From Ascochyta rabiei (Eukaryota; Ascomycota; Dothideomycetes; Pleosporales; Didymellaceae), in NCBI RefSeq assembly GCF_004011695.2, contig NC_082414.1, positions 682,001 through 746,000 of the forward strand: DNA of 64,000 nucleotides, given 5' to 3'. The translations under genes were made by a program, and so were the position numbers. Positions 23,262 through 35,620 of the stretch are shown here, piece after piece (the first letter of the stretch is position 1; each line of letters starts with the position of its first letter). The notes beneath the pieces are model-generated. The model was not told where the DNA came from. It saw only the letters and a program-made list of their open reading frames with translations, and did no database searches.

Positions 23262-25080
23262 ATGCCTCCCCTCTCTAAATTGTTTAGCTTAAACAATGGT
23301 ATAATTAGTAATACTATATTATTTTAGCCTAGCTTTAGACGTGTTTACTCTGTCTGTCCTGTTATAGCTAATTCTAACTAGTTTTAGCTATTTTAGACGC
23401 CTTATAAGGCTGGATAGCGCTTAATAGTAATTCTACCTTTACCTAGTAAAAGTTAAACAGAAATCCTCTCTTACCTCTTACTTTACCTCTAAGGTCTAGG
23501 CAGCTGTCTGCGCAGGCTAAAGCTCTAATTAGGTAGCTAGCAGCATATAAGCTATCTATACCCCTAGTTTTATTAGTTACTACTACATTCTACTTTATTT
23601 TAGTAAGTACTAACCTATTCTGTCTAGCACTTTTGTAAGGATAGCTAAGGGATTTTCTAGGTCTTTTAAGCACGTTCTAACACGTTTTAGTAGATAGCAT
23701 CGCATAATACACCTTAGTAACTTTTTTAGACTACTCCTAACTACTACTGCCTACTACTAACTATTACTAACTGTTACTAACTATTATTTACTATAGCTGT
23801 TATGTTAATGCCTGCTTACTGTAAGATTAACATTACTAAGAATAGTAGGACTACTAAGTAGTGCTGTATGCTCTATTTCTACTATATTACTAATAGTAAT
23901 GTCTATAGGGACTATTGTTTCTCTACTAACCTAGCTTTATAGGGTAGCCTGCGTTATAGGGACGCCTAGGCCTACTGCTATAGAGAGTGTTATAATAGTA
24001 ATAAGAATTGCCTATTAGTACGTGTTTTATCTCCTTTTAGCTTATTTTAGCATCTTTTAATATATTTAGGGCCCTAATAAGTACACTAATAGCTATTTAA
24101 GGCTTTCTAGCAATATAGCGCACCTTTACTCTAGTTGTTACCTAGTTACTGCTACTTATACTACTATTGTTAATGCAGCTAGTGTTTAGACTACCCCTGT
24201 AATATCTGCTACTACTGCGCCTATATCTATTAACAAGAAGACTACAATAGGTAAGTCTATTGTTAACTAGGCTAGCTTGTTGCTGGGTATAAATGAAGAG
24301 TACGTTCTATCTCTTTTTAGCTTATTATAGCATAATCTAACCTTTATAGGAACTATTTACTATAGAAAGAGCTACTTATACTCTATAATAGTAACACTTA
24401 TATACGTAAGTTAACCTTACCTAGCATCTATATTAAGAAGTAAGATTAATCTAAGGCTAGCGCTGTTAAGGCTAAGATAAAGCAAAAGAAGATGTTAGAG
24501 GAGAGCAGTAGTAAGTTTAATCTAGATGCGCCTATTACCCCCTGTAAGAAGCTATTATAGCATATTTTAACCTATTTTAATAATATCTAACTTCTTTTAT
24601 AGTTAAAGTACTAGATTACAGGCACTAGAAAGACACTTAGTTAACTCTAAGAGGAGTAGGAGGAGTAAGAGGCTGCTAAGCAGGCCGCCGCTAATACTGC
24701 TGCTGCTGCTGCTGCTGCTAACAAGCCTTATAGTAGTTATAAGGCTACTACTTATACCTATAGTAGTAGTTATAGTTAGTAGATGTTCTCTATAATAGAA
24801 GGTTTAGATTAATAATACCTAAGTTTATAGTTAGTAGACAGTTTTAGGCTAATATAGCAATTAGGTGCATTACACTCTTAGATAGTCTAAATAATACTAG
24901 AAAGGTGTTCTTCTATACTAATTCTTCTATATTTACTTATAATTATAACTATATAATATAGTATATAACTTTCTTTATCTTTTTATATTAGAAATAGCTA
25001 TAATAGGCTAAAAGATGTCTGCTTTAGCTAGTCTATATTTCTTAGGGTAAGGTAGGGTTATATTTTCTCTTAGCATAAAC
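23262..25080 (+). pseudogene. Antisense intron-bearing cargo gene, copy C (in U3)
   Basis: This is a complete colinear copy of the region described at 19385-21180, lying opposite to U3 pol. The intron-like intervals are preserved, including GTACGT..AG at the second intron, GTATAA at the third and GTAAGA..CTAACTTCTTTTAG starting near 24546. The last exon has a (GCT)n run near 24690-24720 coding for poly-Ala, followed by Cys/Ser-rich sequence. It differs from copy B by many C/T and G/A changes but few indels. The product is unknown, and stop codons prevent expression of an intact protein. Confidence 0.55.
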
Positions 25081-28000
25081 TATTAAACACTTATTAATTT
25101 AAAAACCCCTATAGGGAAAAATTATAATTAAGTAAAGGTATTTAGCCATTTTAGTCCCCCTCTTTTTAAGACCTTAACCTTAACGTCTTATTACGCGGTC
25201 TAAGTAGTTACTTTATTATTTTCTAGTATTATTTTAGTACTTCTTTAGAAAGATTTGTGCTAATTTTTCAGGAATTTTCTAAGTTAGGGAATCTGTCCTA
25301 CTTAATAAGGTATTCCTACTGTCTATTATCTAGTTACCTTCTGTTAAGGACTTTCTCTATATCCTACACCTTCTCTTCCCCTTTAACTATAGGTTCTTAT
25401 ATTTATTCCTATATAATTAGAAGTTAACTTCTTAGTATATATAGGTCTAGCAGTAACACATAGAATACTAAATAGATCTCTTTTATTCCTAGCAGGTCTA
25501 CTCTGTACACACTAGGGCCAATCTAGGCTATAATAGTCCTAGGTCCTAGGTATTTCTAGTCTAGCTTCTTTTTTAGGCGTACTGTCCTAATGTTTTTACT
25601 AGAGACTAGTACTTTGTTGCCTACTTTAAAGGGTGCTAGTAGTTGTTTCTTATCTAAGTATTTCTTTTAGTACTTATTTAACTTTTCTATATTTACTTTA
25701 CAGGTAGCCTATAAGGCAATAACTCTAGCAGCTAATTCCTTTATAAGGGGAGATTCTCTGCCTTTTAATACTAAAGTAGGCTTATCTATACTCCTTAGAT
25801 CTATACTATAACAGGCTTAGAAAGGTATTATATTTATAGATGCGTAAATACTATTATTATATATAATTTCTGTAATTAAAATCTATAGGGCCTAATTGTC
25901 TTATTCTAGAGAATAATAGCAACGTAAGTACTATTTAAGAGTCTAATTTTGCCTTTCTATTTAGCTATCTGTCTAGGGATAATAGGCTAACGTTAAAACT
26001 TGTCTTAAGTTTAAATAGTGGTTAAAGGTTTCCTACGTCTTTAAGTTTATTAGCAGCCCCTAATCTAAGATAATTTGTGCTGGCGTGCTGTGTAAGCAGA
26101 TAATTTCTCTAATCTAGGTGTGCGCTAGATCCTTTCTATTCTAATTAGCCCTAGCTAGTATATAGTGTAATATTTTAGTTAGTTTATATACTACTACTAG
26201 TATAGAGTTATACACTAGCCTAGCTACCTTACAAGAAGGTAATTCTGTAATAAAATCTATTGTTATATCCTTTTATAGTTAGCTTAGTACTAGTAAAGGT
26301 TGTAATAACCTGTATAGTTTGTGTTAGGCAGTAGTAGATCTCCTACATACTAAGCAGTTGTAGCAGTAGTTAGATATATCCTTAGTAATGTCCTTCTAGG
26401 TATATCTGTGCTAAATCTTCTCAAAGGTCCTTTGTGCTCTAAAATGTCCTAACATTAGGTTATTATAACGTTCTTTAATTACTTACACTTTATCTTTTAG
26501 CCTTATAAGTTTAATACGCTTCTCCTTAGCTATATTGTCTTTTTCTAGGTTATTTTATCCTATTTTAACGTTGCTTAACTCTCTTTTAGTGCTAGAGAGT
26601 TTGTCTATATTGTCTAAGTCTGTTGTTAGCTTTATATAACAGTTCTCTCTAAATTCTTCTCTTTTAAGATCCTTTATTTTCTTTCTTTCTTTTACAGACA
26701 AACAAAGGGTTATAGCTGCTACTAGGGGGGTATTAGGGTTCCTCCTAGTTAGGATCTCCTAAAGCAGTTATATAAAAGCCTTATTATACTTTTATAAGGG
26801 GTTTTACGCCTCTCCTATATAATTAGGACGCTGTAAGGGTCTATCTATAGGGTTTGTATACCCTAGGTAATAAGTAATTATAAAGTTAAACTTAGATAAC
26901 ACTAAGTATACCCTTACTTACTATTAGCTAAGAACCTTTATCTCTATAAACTACTTTAGGTTTTAGTAATCTGTTAAGATCTTAAAGAAGGTACTGTCTA
27001 AGTATCTTTGCTAATGCTGTAGGCTCTAGATAATTATAAGAAGTTCCTAGTTATAAGTATTATAGTTGTACTCTACTTAGATTAACTTCTTTAAATAGAA
27101 GTCTACAGGCCTCTATTAGGCTAGCTTCCCCTCCCTAGGGACTAGTTAACTAAGGATTCCTAAGATAGCGCCTCTAGAGGCATCTACTTTAATCCTAATC
27201 TGTCTCCTAGGTATAAAATAAATTAAGATAGGTATGTTAATAAATAAATCCTTTATATTCTAGAAAGCTTATAGGGATTCTTTACTTAGCTTAAGAGGCT
27301 AACTCTCCTTCTTCCTTATTACTTAACCAGATTTGGCCGAATTTAGCCCTTTCTAGGTTAATTAGGTTAATAGCAAGGCTAATTTAGAAAACCCTATAAT
27401 AAATCTCTAATAGTAGTTTATAAAGCCTATAAATACTTAGATATTATAAACTGTATACAGGATTAGCTATTCTTAGATTATTTTAACTCCATCTAGGTTA
27501 ATACTTACCCCTTTAGGTAAAACTATGTACCTAAGGTACTCTATGTATTAATAGTGCTATTTGCACTTATCTAAGCGTATATAGAGGTTTACTTTGCAAA
27601 GCCTCTCTAAGACCTTCTTAACGTGTCTAACATAGTTTTCCTCTGTCTTAGAGTATACTAATATGTTATCTAGATACATAATATAAGTTATATTAACTAA
27701 TTCTATTAGTGCCTTATTTATATAGGCCTAAAATTAGGCAGGAGTATTTATAAGTCTAAATAGCATTACTATATACTTAAAATGTCTATACCTAGTTTAA
27801 TACGCAGTCTTCTACTTATCCCCTTTCTTAATTTAGATACAGTAATATGCCTTACGTACATCTAGTTTAGTATAGAACTTAGCTTACGCTAGTTATTCTA
27901 GTAACTCTGTAATTAGTAGTAATAGATAGCAGATTTTAACTATTATCTTATTTAGACCTCTATAGTCTACACACAGTTATAGGTTACTGTCTTTCTTCTT

Positions 28001-28522
28001 TAAAAAGAGAATAGGCGCTTCTGCTAGCAACCTTAAGTGTTGTATCTAGCCACGTTGTAGATATTCTACTAGATACTTCCTAAGTATCTCTAATTCTGTT
28101 GTAGATAGTCTGTATAACAGTTAGTAGGGGGAAGTAGCTCCTTATTTAATATTAATTGCTAGGTTGTGCTCTCTATGCTCTAGTAGGACCTAAGTATTAT
28201 CCTCTAATCCTAAGTGCGCATATTTACAATACACTTCTAGAATTAGGCCCTTCTTAGCAGATATTAGGTTATATATACCTACTAAGTTTACTATATATAT
28301 ATAAACATCTACTAAGAGACTTCTTATAGTGCGTTTAAACTCTTTAGCATCTTCTAACACTATTTTCTCTAGTTTAGGAAAATCCTTATACTTCTTCTCT
28401 TAGAAGAGTATACGCTAGCTTAAATAGCTTAGCTTAGGGTTTGTCTAGTTAATCTAGAGTAATCTAAGGTATATCTTGTACCTTTATAGGTCTGTAACTA
28501 CAAAAGGTATCTATTAGACCTT

Positions 28523-28807
28523 CTATCTTCTACAGGAGTTAATAATAGATACTTCTGCTGTAGTTACTCTGTAGATAGGCAATTCTGCTCTGCCTACACC
28601 CTTAGCCACTATTTTATTTAATAGTGTAACCTCTAGATCCTGCTCCTTTACTAGGAGAACTAAAATTAAGTTTAGTTGTAACCCTCTATCTATTAAGGCT
28701 TCTACGTTCTCTGCATTGCCTATAGATGCTTTAACTGTAAGTAGGCATATATATTCTAGGTACACTACCTTATAAAGAGAGATATTCTCCTTCTTCTTCT
28801 TAGACAA
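28523..28807 (-). pseudogene. Stop-free retropepsin segment of U3 pol
   Basis: A 94-codon frame with the same translation as 14922-15206. The flanking sequence on both sides also matches closely. The active-site position reads DRG. It is part of the U3 gag-pol relic. Confidence 0.7.
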
Positions 28808-29803
28808 TTTAATATAGGCTACAAGAGAGGAGATTAGCTCTTAGGTCCCTTTTCTTTTCCTAACTTATCTAGAGCAGGGTCTTTCTAGTTTAACTTTAGC
28901 TTTAGGTAGTTAGGGTAGTAGTAACTAGTTTCTCTATACTTAAGGTATGCGTTTTAGGTCTTATATAGCCTGTCTTAGCCCTTTTTACCCTTTACTAGCT
29001 CCTTATAGAACTTCTTAGACTTAAATAACTTTTTTAGGGTTTTTATATTCCCTTCTAACCTAGAGTTACTAAATTAGCGCTTCTGTAGTCCTTTGTTAGT
29101 TATCTTACCCTTAGCTAGAGTCTTCTTAGATAGCTGTTAGCTATACTAACCCAGTCTCTAGTTATTAATATTAGCTTGTTCCTCTACCTTTAGTATTATG
29201 TCCCTTTAATTATAGAGGATAACAAATAAGTCCTTTTGTATGCTAGGGAGCAGTGTAGTAATATATTCTAGAACCTAAAGCTCTAGTATATGTAAGTTGC
29301 CTAGTTCCTCCTATAGTAGACGTATAAAATCTAACAGATCTATAGGGGACTAAGATTTCTACTACTTATATTACTTTAAGGATTTATACGCTACTTACTT
29401 ACGTTTAGCTAGTATTCCTAAAGCATCTAATATAATTCTTTTTAGCTCTTACTATGTTAGTTCCTAGGTAAGCTAATTATAGTAGTTAGTTGTGCAGTAG
29501 GCCTACTACAACGTCTTTAGGTTCTCTAAGAGGTACCTTACGCTAAAGTTGATCTTTTATTTCTCTATAAGGAAATTAACTAAGGATTAGAGGAAGTATC
29601 CCTTATAATCTCTCTCCTAATAGTTATATTTAGCGCAGTTACGCTTTACGTACTTCTATAGGGGTTTAGGTTATAGAAGGTTTATAGATAGAGAAGAATA
29701 TAGTTTCTTTACTTCTTCTAGTACTTTTTAGAAGGATAAGATTATTACTAGATCTCCTTTGTTGTATTTACGTCTAAGTTTATAGAAAGAAGAAAGTTCC
29801 TTA

Positions 29804-31666
29804 ACATATTTAACGGGTAAGTCGGCCACACAGGCAAGTCGGCCACTCTGCTAAGACCATACCAACATTCTACCTTATAACGCAATAACTTAACAACAAC
29901 ATAAACCTACGCCCTTAAAAGAGGCTGTAATATAGCTTACGCTCTAGGCACTTAAATAAGACGTAAACCTTACTATATAACGCGCTGCAGCTATATATAA
30001 CACGCCTTATAGCACACTACGTAATTAATACATAGAATAACCTGCATAAGCTAATTATACGCTAAGTTAATAGAATATAGATTAGACTGAGAAGGATGTA
30101 ATTGCTAAGTATATTCTTAAGCTAGATGCACAAGGATTTACTCCTTAGCTAGCTGCTATAGCTAATATAGCTAATTCTTTGCGTACTAAGCGCAATATAG
30201 GCTATATTAGCATAAACTAGCCTAATATATTTATTAAGCGCTGCCCTAACCTTAAAGTAAAGTTTAATTGTAAGTATAACTATAAGAGAGCTCTCTGTAA
30301 GGATCTAGAGATTATATAAGGCTAGTTTAGGCTTATAGTAAATGTTAAAGCTAAGTATAGTATCTAGAATAAGAACATATACAACTTTAATAAGACAGGC
30401 TTTATAATAGGCTAGATATCTGTAGAAGTGGTTATTATAGGTTTAGAGCGTTAAGGACGGCTAAAGGCAGTGTAGTAGGGTAATTAAGAGTGGATAATAG
30501 TTATATAGGGCATTAATAGCATAGGGTAGGCTATTCTACCCTTTATTATCTTTAAAGGCTGTAACTACCTCTCTGCCTAGTATAAAGAGGACAACCTGCC
30601 CTATAACTAGGTTATTAGAGTCTCTAAGAACAGATAGACTACTAACAAGCTTAGTCTAGACTAGTTAAAGCACTTTAATGCCTATATAAAGACGCGCACC
30701 TAAAGAGTACACTAGCTGCTCCTTATTAATAGCTACAAGAGCTACAACTCCCTTAACTTCTAACAATACTATAAGGAAGTAAAGATTATTACACTGTGTA
30801 TGCCTCTACACTTATCTTACCTCTTATAACTACTAAATATAGGTTGTTTTGCCCCTCTAAAGAAGGCATATAGGCGCTAAGCTAAGAATCTTATATATAA
30901 CTACATTACTTATATTACTAAAACTAAGTTCCTACTATACTTTATAGACGCCTATAAGGAGACATTTACTTCTAGTAAGATCTAAGGAGGCTTCTAAGGC
31001 GCTGGAATAGTCCCCTTTAACCTAGAACAGGTTATAATAGGTCTTAATATCTGCCTACGTACCCTACTGCTACCTACTATAGAAGATAAGCCCTAGCAGT
31101 CCTAAACCCTAAGCACTACCCTGCAATTAGGGTCGCAATTAACGCTAGTTTAAGAGAGGATTTAAAGGCATGCAAGCAGCTTACTAACTTTAATAGTTAA
31201 GGCCTTTAAAAAGCTTGCTAAAGGCGCAGCTATAGTAGCGCACAAGCTAGTGTTAGCTTAAAGGGAGATTACTAGGCTTTAAGCAGTAAATAAGGCTGCT
31301 ATGCAACGTAAATCGCATAAAAGAAAGCAGTTACAGCAGAAGGAAGTCCTAACAGCTAAGGAAGGCCTTTAATTAACTACTCTAACTAAGTTTAGGGCGC
31401 GTAGTAATAGTAAGAAGGTAAGGAAGTAAGTATGTGTTAAAGGAGGTAAGGTAACCTAAAGACGCTGTAAAAAGTGCTATAATATAGGGTATAACTTGCG
31501 CACGTGTAAAAAGCCTAAAGAAGGTGTTACTAAATAATATTATATACTGTACTACTATAAACAATGCTAATATAGGCTAATATAAGCCATAATAGGGTAG
31601 AATGTTGGTGTGGTCTTAGCAGAGTGGCTAACTTGCCTGTGTTGCTAACTTACCTGTTAAATACGT
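29804..31666 (+). mobile_element. Fot1/pogo-like Tc1-mariner DNA transposon nested in U3
   Basis: 1863 bp with terminal inverted repeats of about 80 bp (left ACATATTTAACGGGTAAGTC.., right end the complement of ACGTATTTAACAGGTAAGTT..), flanked by the target duplication TA (29802-29803 and 31667-31668). Removing it restores the Gag sequence seen at about 13900-13945 in U2. Its size and TA target are typical of fungal Fot1/pogo elements. Confidence 0.9.
30060..31545 (+). pseudogene. Fot1/pogo-like transposase relic
   Basis: Plus-strand translation gives a CENP-B-type DNA-binding region near 30100-30300 (IFIKRCPNLKVKFNCKYNYK) and then the start of the DDE domain (YNFNKTGFIIG near 30380), where the first catalytic Asp is now Asn. 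Further blocks follow to about 31100, including FFIIFKGCN-like and YLLQLLNIGCFAPLKKAY motifs. A Lys-rich tail and a C-terminal Cys-containing stretch (CKKCYNIGYNLRTCKK) end near 31520. Multiple stops from CAG/CAA/TGG changes and the lost Asp make it inactive. Confidence 0.85.
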
Positions 31667-32018
31667 TATAGTCTTTTATCTCTTACAACTATTTACGTAA
31701 GTTTTCTAACTCCTGTTATTAATTACCTACTTCTAGGCTATTCTAGCCTTTTTTAGCTAAAGCTGCCCTATAGATACAAATTCTAGGGTAAGGTATACTA
31801 CCTAGAGGACCTACAGATCCTCTTAAGGCACTATAGACACTTAGTGTCTGTTAAGGTATCTCCTTATCTGTAGAGGGAGGTGTTACCTCACGCTCTACTA
31901 GCTCTCCTACAGGTAGGTTGTCTTAGTCCCTCTTTAAAGACAGTAAGCCTAGATAATTTAGTTTAAGACTTATAGTAGCTTAAGTCTATCTTTAATTATA
32001 CTATAAGAGTAATTAGAA

Positions 32019-32220
32019 TATAAAGAGTGTATAAAGCAATTATAAGAGAGGATAGGGTTAAAGAGGATAGTAGGTATATTAAGGTATGTAGTATGTAGTA
32101 ATAAGACTAATTACTAGAGTATTAGCAATAACTTCTAACACCTTTATATAGTCTGGGCTGGCTAGCCCTATAGTAGCTCGCCAAGACTAGCAGAGGTACC
32201 CCTAGGCCTAGCGCCTAATA
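32019..32220 (-). repeat. LTR S5 (inner 5' LTR of U3), 202 bp
   Basis: It reads TATAAAGAGTG..GCGCCTAATA, with the first TG changed to TA. It is directly followed by a second, shortened LTR copy. Confidence 0.85.
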
Positions 32221-32405
32221 GTAATTATAAGAGAGGATAGGGTTAAAGAGGATAGCAGGTGTATTAAGGTACGTAGTGTGTAGTAACAAGACTAATTGCT
32301 AAAGTATTACTAATAACCTCTATTACCTTTATATAGTCTAGGCTAACTAGCCCTATAGTAGCTCGCTAAGACTAGTAGAGGTACCCCTAGGCCTAGCGCC
32401 TAACA
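32221..32405 (-). repeat. LTR S6 (outer 5' LTR of U3, 17 bp short)
   Basis: 185 bp, identical in layout to the 202-bp LTR but lacking its first 17 bp on the plus strand. It abuts S5 with no spacer and is followed by the duplication CTATA, so both LTR copies lie inside the inserted unit. Confidence 0.85.
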
Positions 32406-35400
32406 CTATATCTCTATAAACTATTTTAGGTTTTAGTAATCTATTAGGATCTTAAAGAAGGTACTGTCTAAGTTCTTGCTAATACTGTAGGCTCTAGACA
32501 ATTATAAGAAGTTCCTAGTTATAAGTATTATAGTTGTACTCTGCTTAGATTAACTTCTTTAAATAGAAGTCTACAGGCCTCTATTAGGCTAGCTTCCCCT
32601 CTTTAGGGACTAGTTAACTAAGGATTCCTAAGATAGCGCCTCTAGAGGCATCTACTTCTATTCTAGTCTGTCTTCTAGGTACAAAATGAACTAAGATAGG
32701 TACGTTAATAAATAAATCCTTTATATTCTAGAAAGCTTATAGGGATTCTTTACTTAGCTTAAAAGGCTAACTCTCCTTCTTCCTTATTACATAACTAGAT
32801 TTAGCCAAATTTAGCCCTTTCTAGGTTAATTAGGTTAATAGTAAGGCTAATTTAGAAAACCCTGTAATAAACCTCTAATAGTAGTTTATAAAGCCTATAA
32901 ATATTTAGATATTACAAACTATGCGCAGGATTCGCTATTCTTAGATTGTTTTAACCCTATCTAGGTTAATACTTACCTCTTTAGGTATAACTATGTACCT
33001 AAGGTACTCTGTATATTAACAGTACTATTTACACTTATCTAGGCGCATATAGAGGTTTGCTTTACAAAGCCTTTTTAAGACCTCCTTAACATGTCTAGCG
33101 TAGTCTTCCTCTGTCTTAGAGTATACTAATATATTGTCTAGATACATAATATAAGTTACATTAACTAATCCTATTAGTGCCTTATTTATATAGGTCTAAA
33201 ATTAGGTAGAAGTATTTATAAGTCTAAACAGCATTACTATATACTTAAAATGTCTATACCTAGTTTAAAAAGTAGTCTTCTACTTATTACCTTCCTTAAT
33301 TTAGAATATAGTAATATGCCTAATATATATCTAGTTTAGTATAGAACTTAGCTTACGCTAGTTGTTCTAGTAACTCTGTAATTAGTAGTAATAGATAGTA
33401 GTTTTTAACTGTTATCTTGTTTAGACCTCTATAGTCTACACACAGTTATAGGTTACTATCTTTCTTCTTTAAAAAGAGAATAGGCGCCCCTACTAGCAAC
33501 CTTAAGTGTTATATCTAGCTATGTTGTAGATACTCTACTAGATACTTTCTAAGTATTTCTAATTCTATTACAGATAGCCTGTATAACCGTTAGTAGAAGG
33601 AAGTAGCTCCTTCTATAATATTAATTGCTAGGTTATGCTCTCTATACTCTAGCAGGACCTAAGTATTATCTTCTAATCCTAAGTACATATATTTGTAATA
33701 CACTTCTAGATTTAGGCCTTTTTTAGCAGATATTAGGTTATATATACCTACTAAGTTTACTATACATATATAAACATCTACTAAGAGACTTTTTATAGTA
33801 TGTTTAAACTCTTTAGTATCTTTTAACACTATTTTCTCTATTTAAGAGAGTTTCTATACTTCTTCCCTTAGAAAAGTATACGCTAGCTTAAATAGCTTAG
33901 CTTAGGGTTTATCTAGTTAATCTAGGGTAATCTAAGGTATATCTTGTACCTTTATAGGTCTGTAACTACAAAAGGTATCTATTAGACCTTCTATCTTCTA
34001 CAGGAGTTAATAATAGATACTTCTGCTGTAGTTACTCTGTAGATAGGCAATTCTGCTCTGCCTACACCCTTAGCCACTATTTTATTTAATAGTATAACCT
34101 CTAGATCCTACTCCTTTACTAGGAGAATTAAAATTAAATTTAGTTATAACCCTCTATCTATTAAGGCTTCTACGTTCTCTATATTACCTATAGATGCTTT
34201 AACTATAAGTAGGTATATATATTCTAGGTACACTATCTTATAAAGAGATATTTTTTCCTTCTTTTCTTTAGATAATTTAATATAGGCTATAAGAGAGGAG
34301 ATTAAGTCTTAGGCCTCTTATCTTTTCCTAACTTATCTAGAGCAGGGTCTTTCTAGTTTAACTTTAGCTTTAGGCAGTTAGAGTAGTAGTAACTAGTTTC
34401 TCTATATTTAAGGTATACGTTTTAGCCCTTATATAGCCTATCTTAGCCCTTTTTACCCTTTACTAGCTCCTTACAGAACTTCTTAGACTTAAATAACTTT
34501 TTTAGGGTTTTTATATTCCCTTCTAACCTAGAGTTACTAAATTAGTGCTTCTGTAGTCCTTTGTTAGTTATCTTGCCCTTAGCTAGAGTCTTCTTAGCTA
34601 GCTGTTAGCTATAATAACCTAGTCTCTAGTTAATAATATTAGCTTGTTCCTCTACCTTTAAAATTATATCCCTTTAATTATAAAGGATAAAAATTTAGTT
34701 CTTTTATATACTAAAAAGCAGTATAGTAATATATTCTAGGACTTAAAGATCTAGTATATATAAGTTACCTAGTTTCTTCTATAGTAGACGTATAAAGTCT
34801 AATAGATCTATAGGGGACTAAGATTTCTACTACTTATATTACTTTAAGGATTTATATACTACTTACTTATATTTAGCTAGTATTCCTAAAGTATCTAGTA
34901 TAATTCTTTTTAGCTCTTACTATATTAGTTCCTAGGTTAGCTAATTATAGTAGTTAGTTGTGTAGTAGGCCTACTATAACGTCTTTAGGTTCTCTAAGAG
35001 GTACCTTATACTAAAGTTAATCTTTTATTCCTTTATAAGGAAATTAACTAGAGATTATAAGAAGTATCTCTTATAATCTCTCTTCTAATAGTTATATTTA
35101 GCATAGTTATACTTTATATACTTCTATAGAGGTTTAAGTTATAAAAGATTTATAGGTAAGAAAGACTATAGTTTCTCTACTTCTTCTAGTACTTTTTAGA
35201 AAGATAAGATTATTACTAGATCTCCTTTAATATATTTACGTCTAAGTTTATAAAAAAAAAAAGTTTCTCTTAGTCTTTTATCTCTTACAACTATTTACGC
35301 AAGTTTTCTAACTCCTATTATTAATTACCTACTTCTAGGCTATTCTAGCCTTCTTTAGCTAAAGCTGCCCTATAGATATAAATTCTAGGGTAAAGTGTAC

Positions 35401-35560
35401 TACCTAGAGGACCTACAGATCTTCTTAAGGCACTATAGACACTTAGTGTCTATTAAGGTATCTTCTTATCTATAGAGGGGGGTGTTACCTTATGCTCTAC
35501 TAGCTCTCCTACATGTAGGTTATCTTAGTCCCTCTCTAAAGACAGTAAGCCTAGATAATT
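32406..35560 (-). pseudogene. U1 gag to RNase H relic
   Basis: Minus-strand homologue of U2 13,650-16,790: Gag near 34700-35560, a protease segment near 33990-34270, and RT near 33100-33500 with YLDN at about 33130-33155. It is more diverged than U2 and U3 are from each other. It resumes at the CTATA boundary the pol frame that broke off at 23059. Confidence 0.8.
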
Positions 35561-35620
35561 TAGTTTAAGACTTATAGTAGCTTAGGTCTATCTTTAATTA
35601 TAATATAAAAGTAATTAGAA

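Larger units (their letters stand above)
25140..31990 (-). pseudogene. gag-pol relic of U3 (interrupted by Fot1)
   Basis: The minus strand is colinear with U2 gag-pol: Gag near 31670-31990 and 28900-29803 (split by the DNA transposon at 29804-31666), protease at 28523-28807, then RT near 27460-28030. The catalytic motif near 27660-27690 reads YLDN where YxDD is expected. RNase H and integrase follow to about 25200, then the chromodomain-like end. Several stops are shared with U2 and others are private. It is inactive. Confidence 0.83.
23060..32405 (-). mobile_element. U3: sister LTR retrotransposon inserted into U1 pol
   Basis: It is flanked by the duplication CTATA (23055-23059 and 32406-32410). 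Rejoining the flanks restores the pol sequence seen uninterrupted at about 26920-26950. The 3' LTR is 23060-23261. The 5' end carries two LTR copies in tandem (32019-32220 and 32221-32405). After removing the extra LTR (185 bp) and the Fot1 insertion with its TA, the length is 7296 bp. It has the same orientation as U1, carries the antisense cargo gene (copy C) and is RIP-inactivated. Confidence 0.87.
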
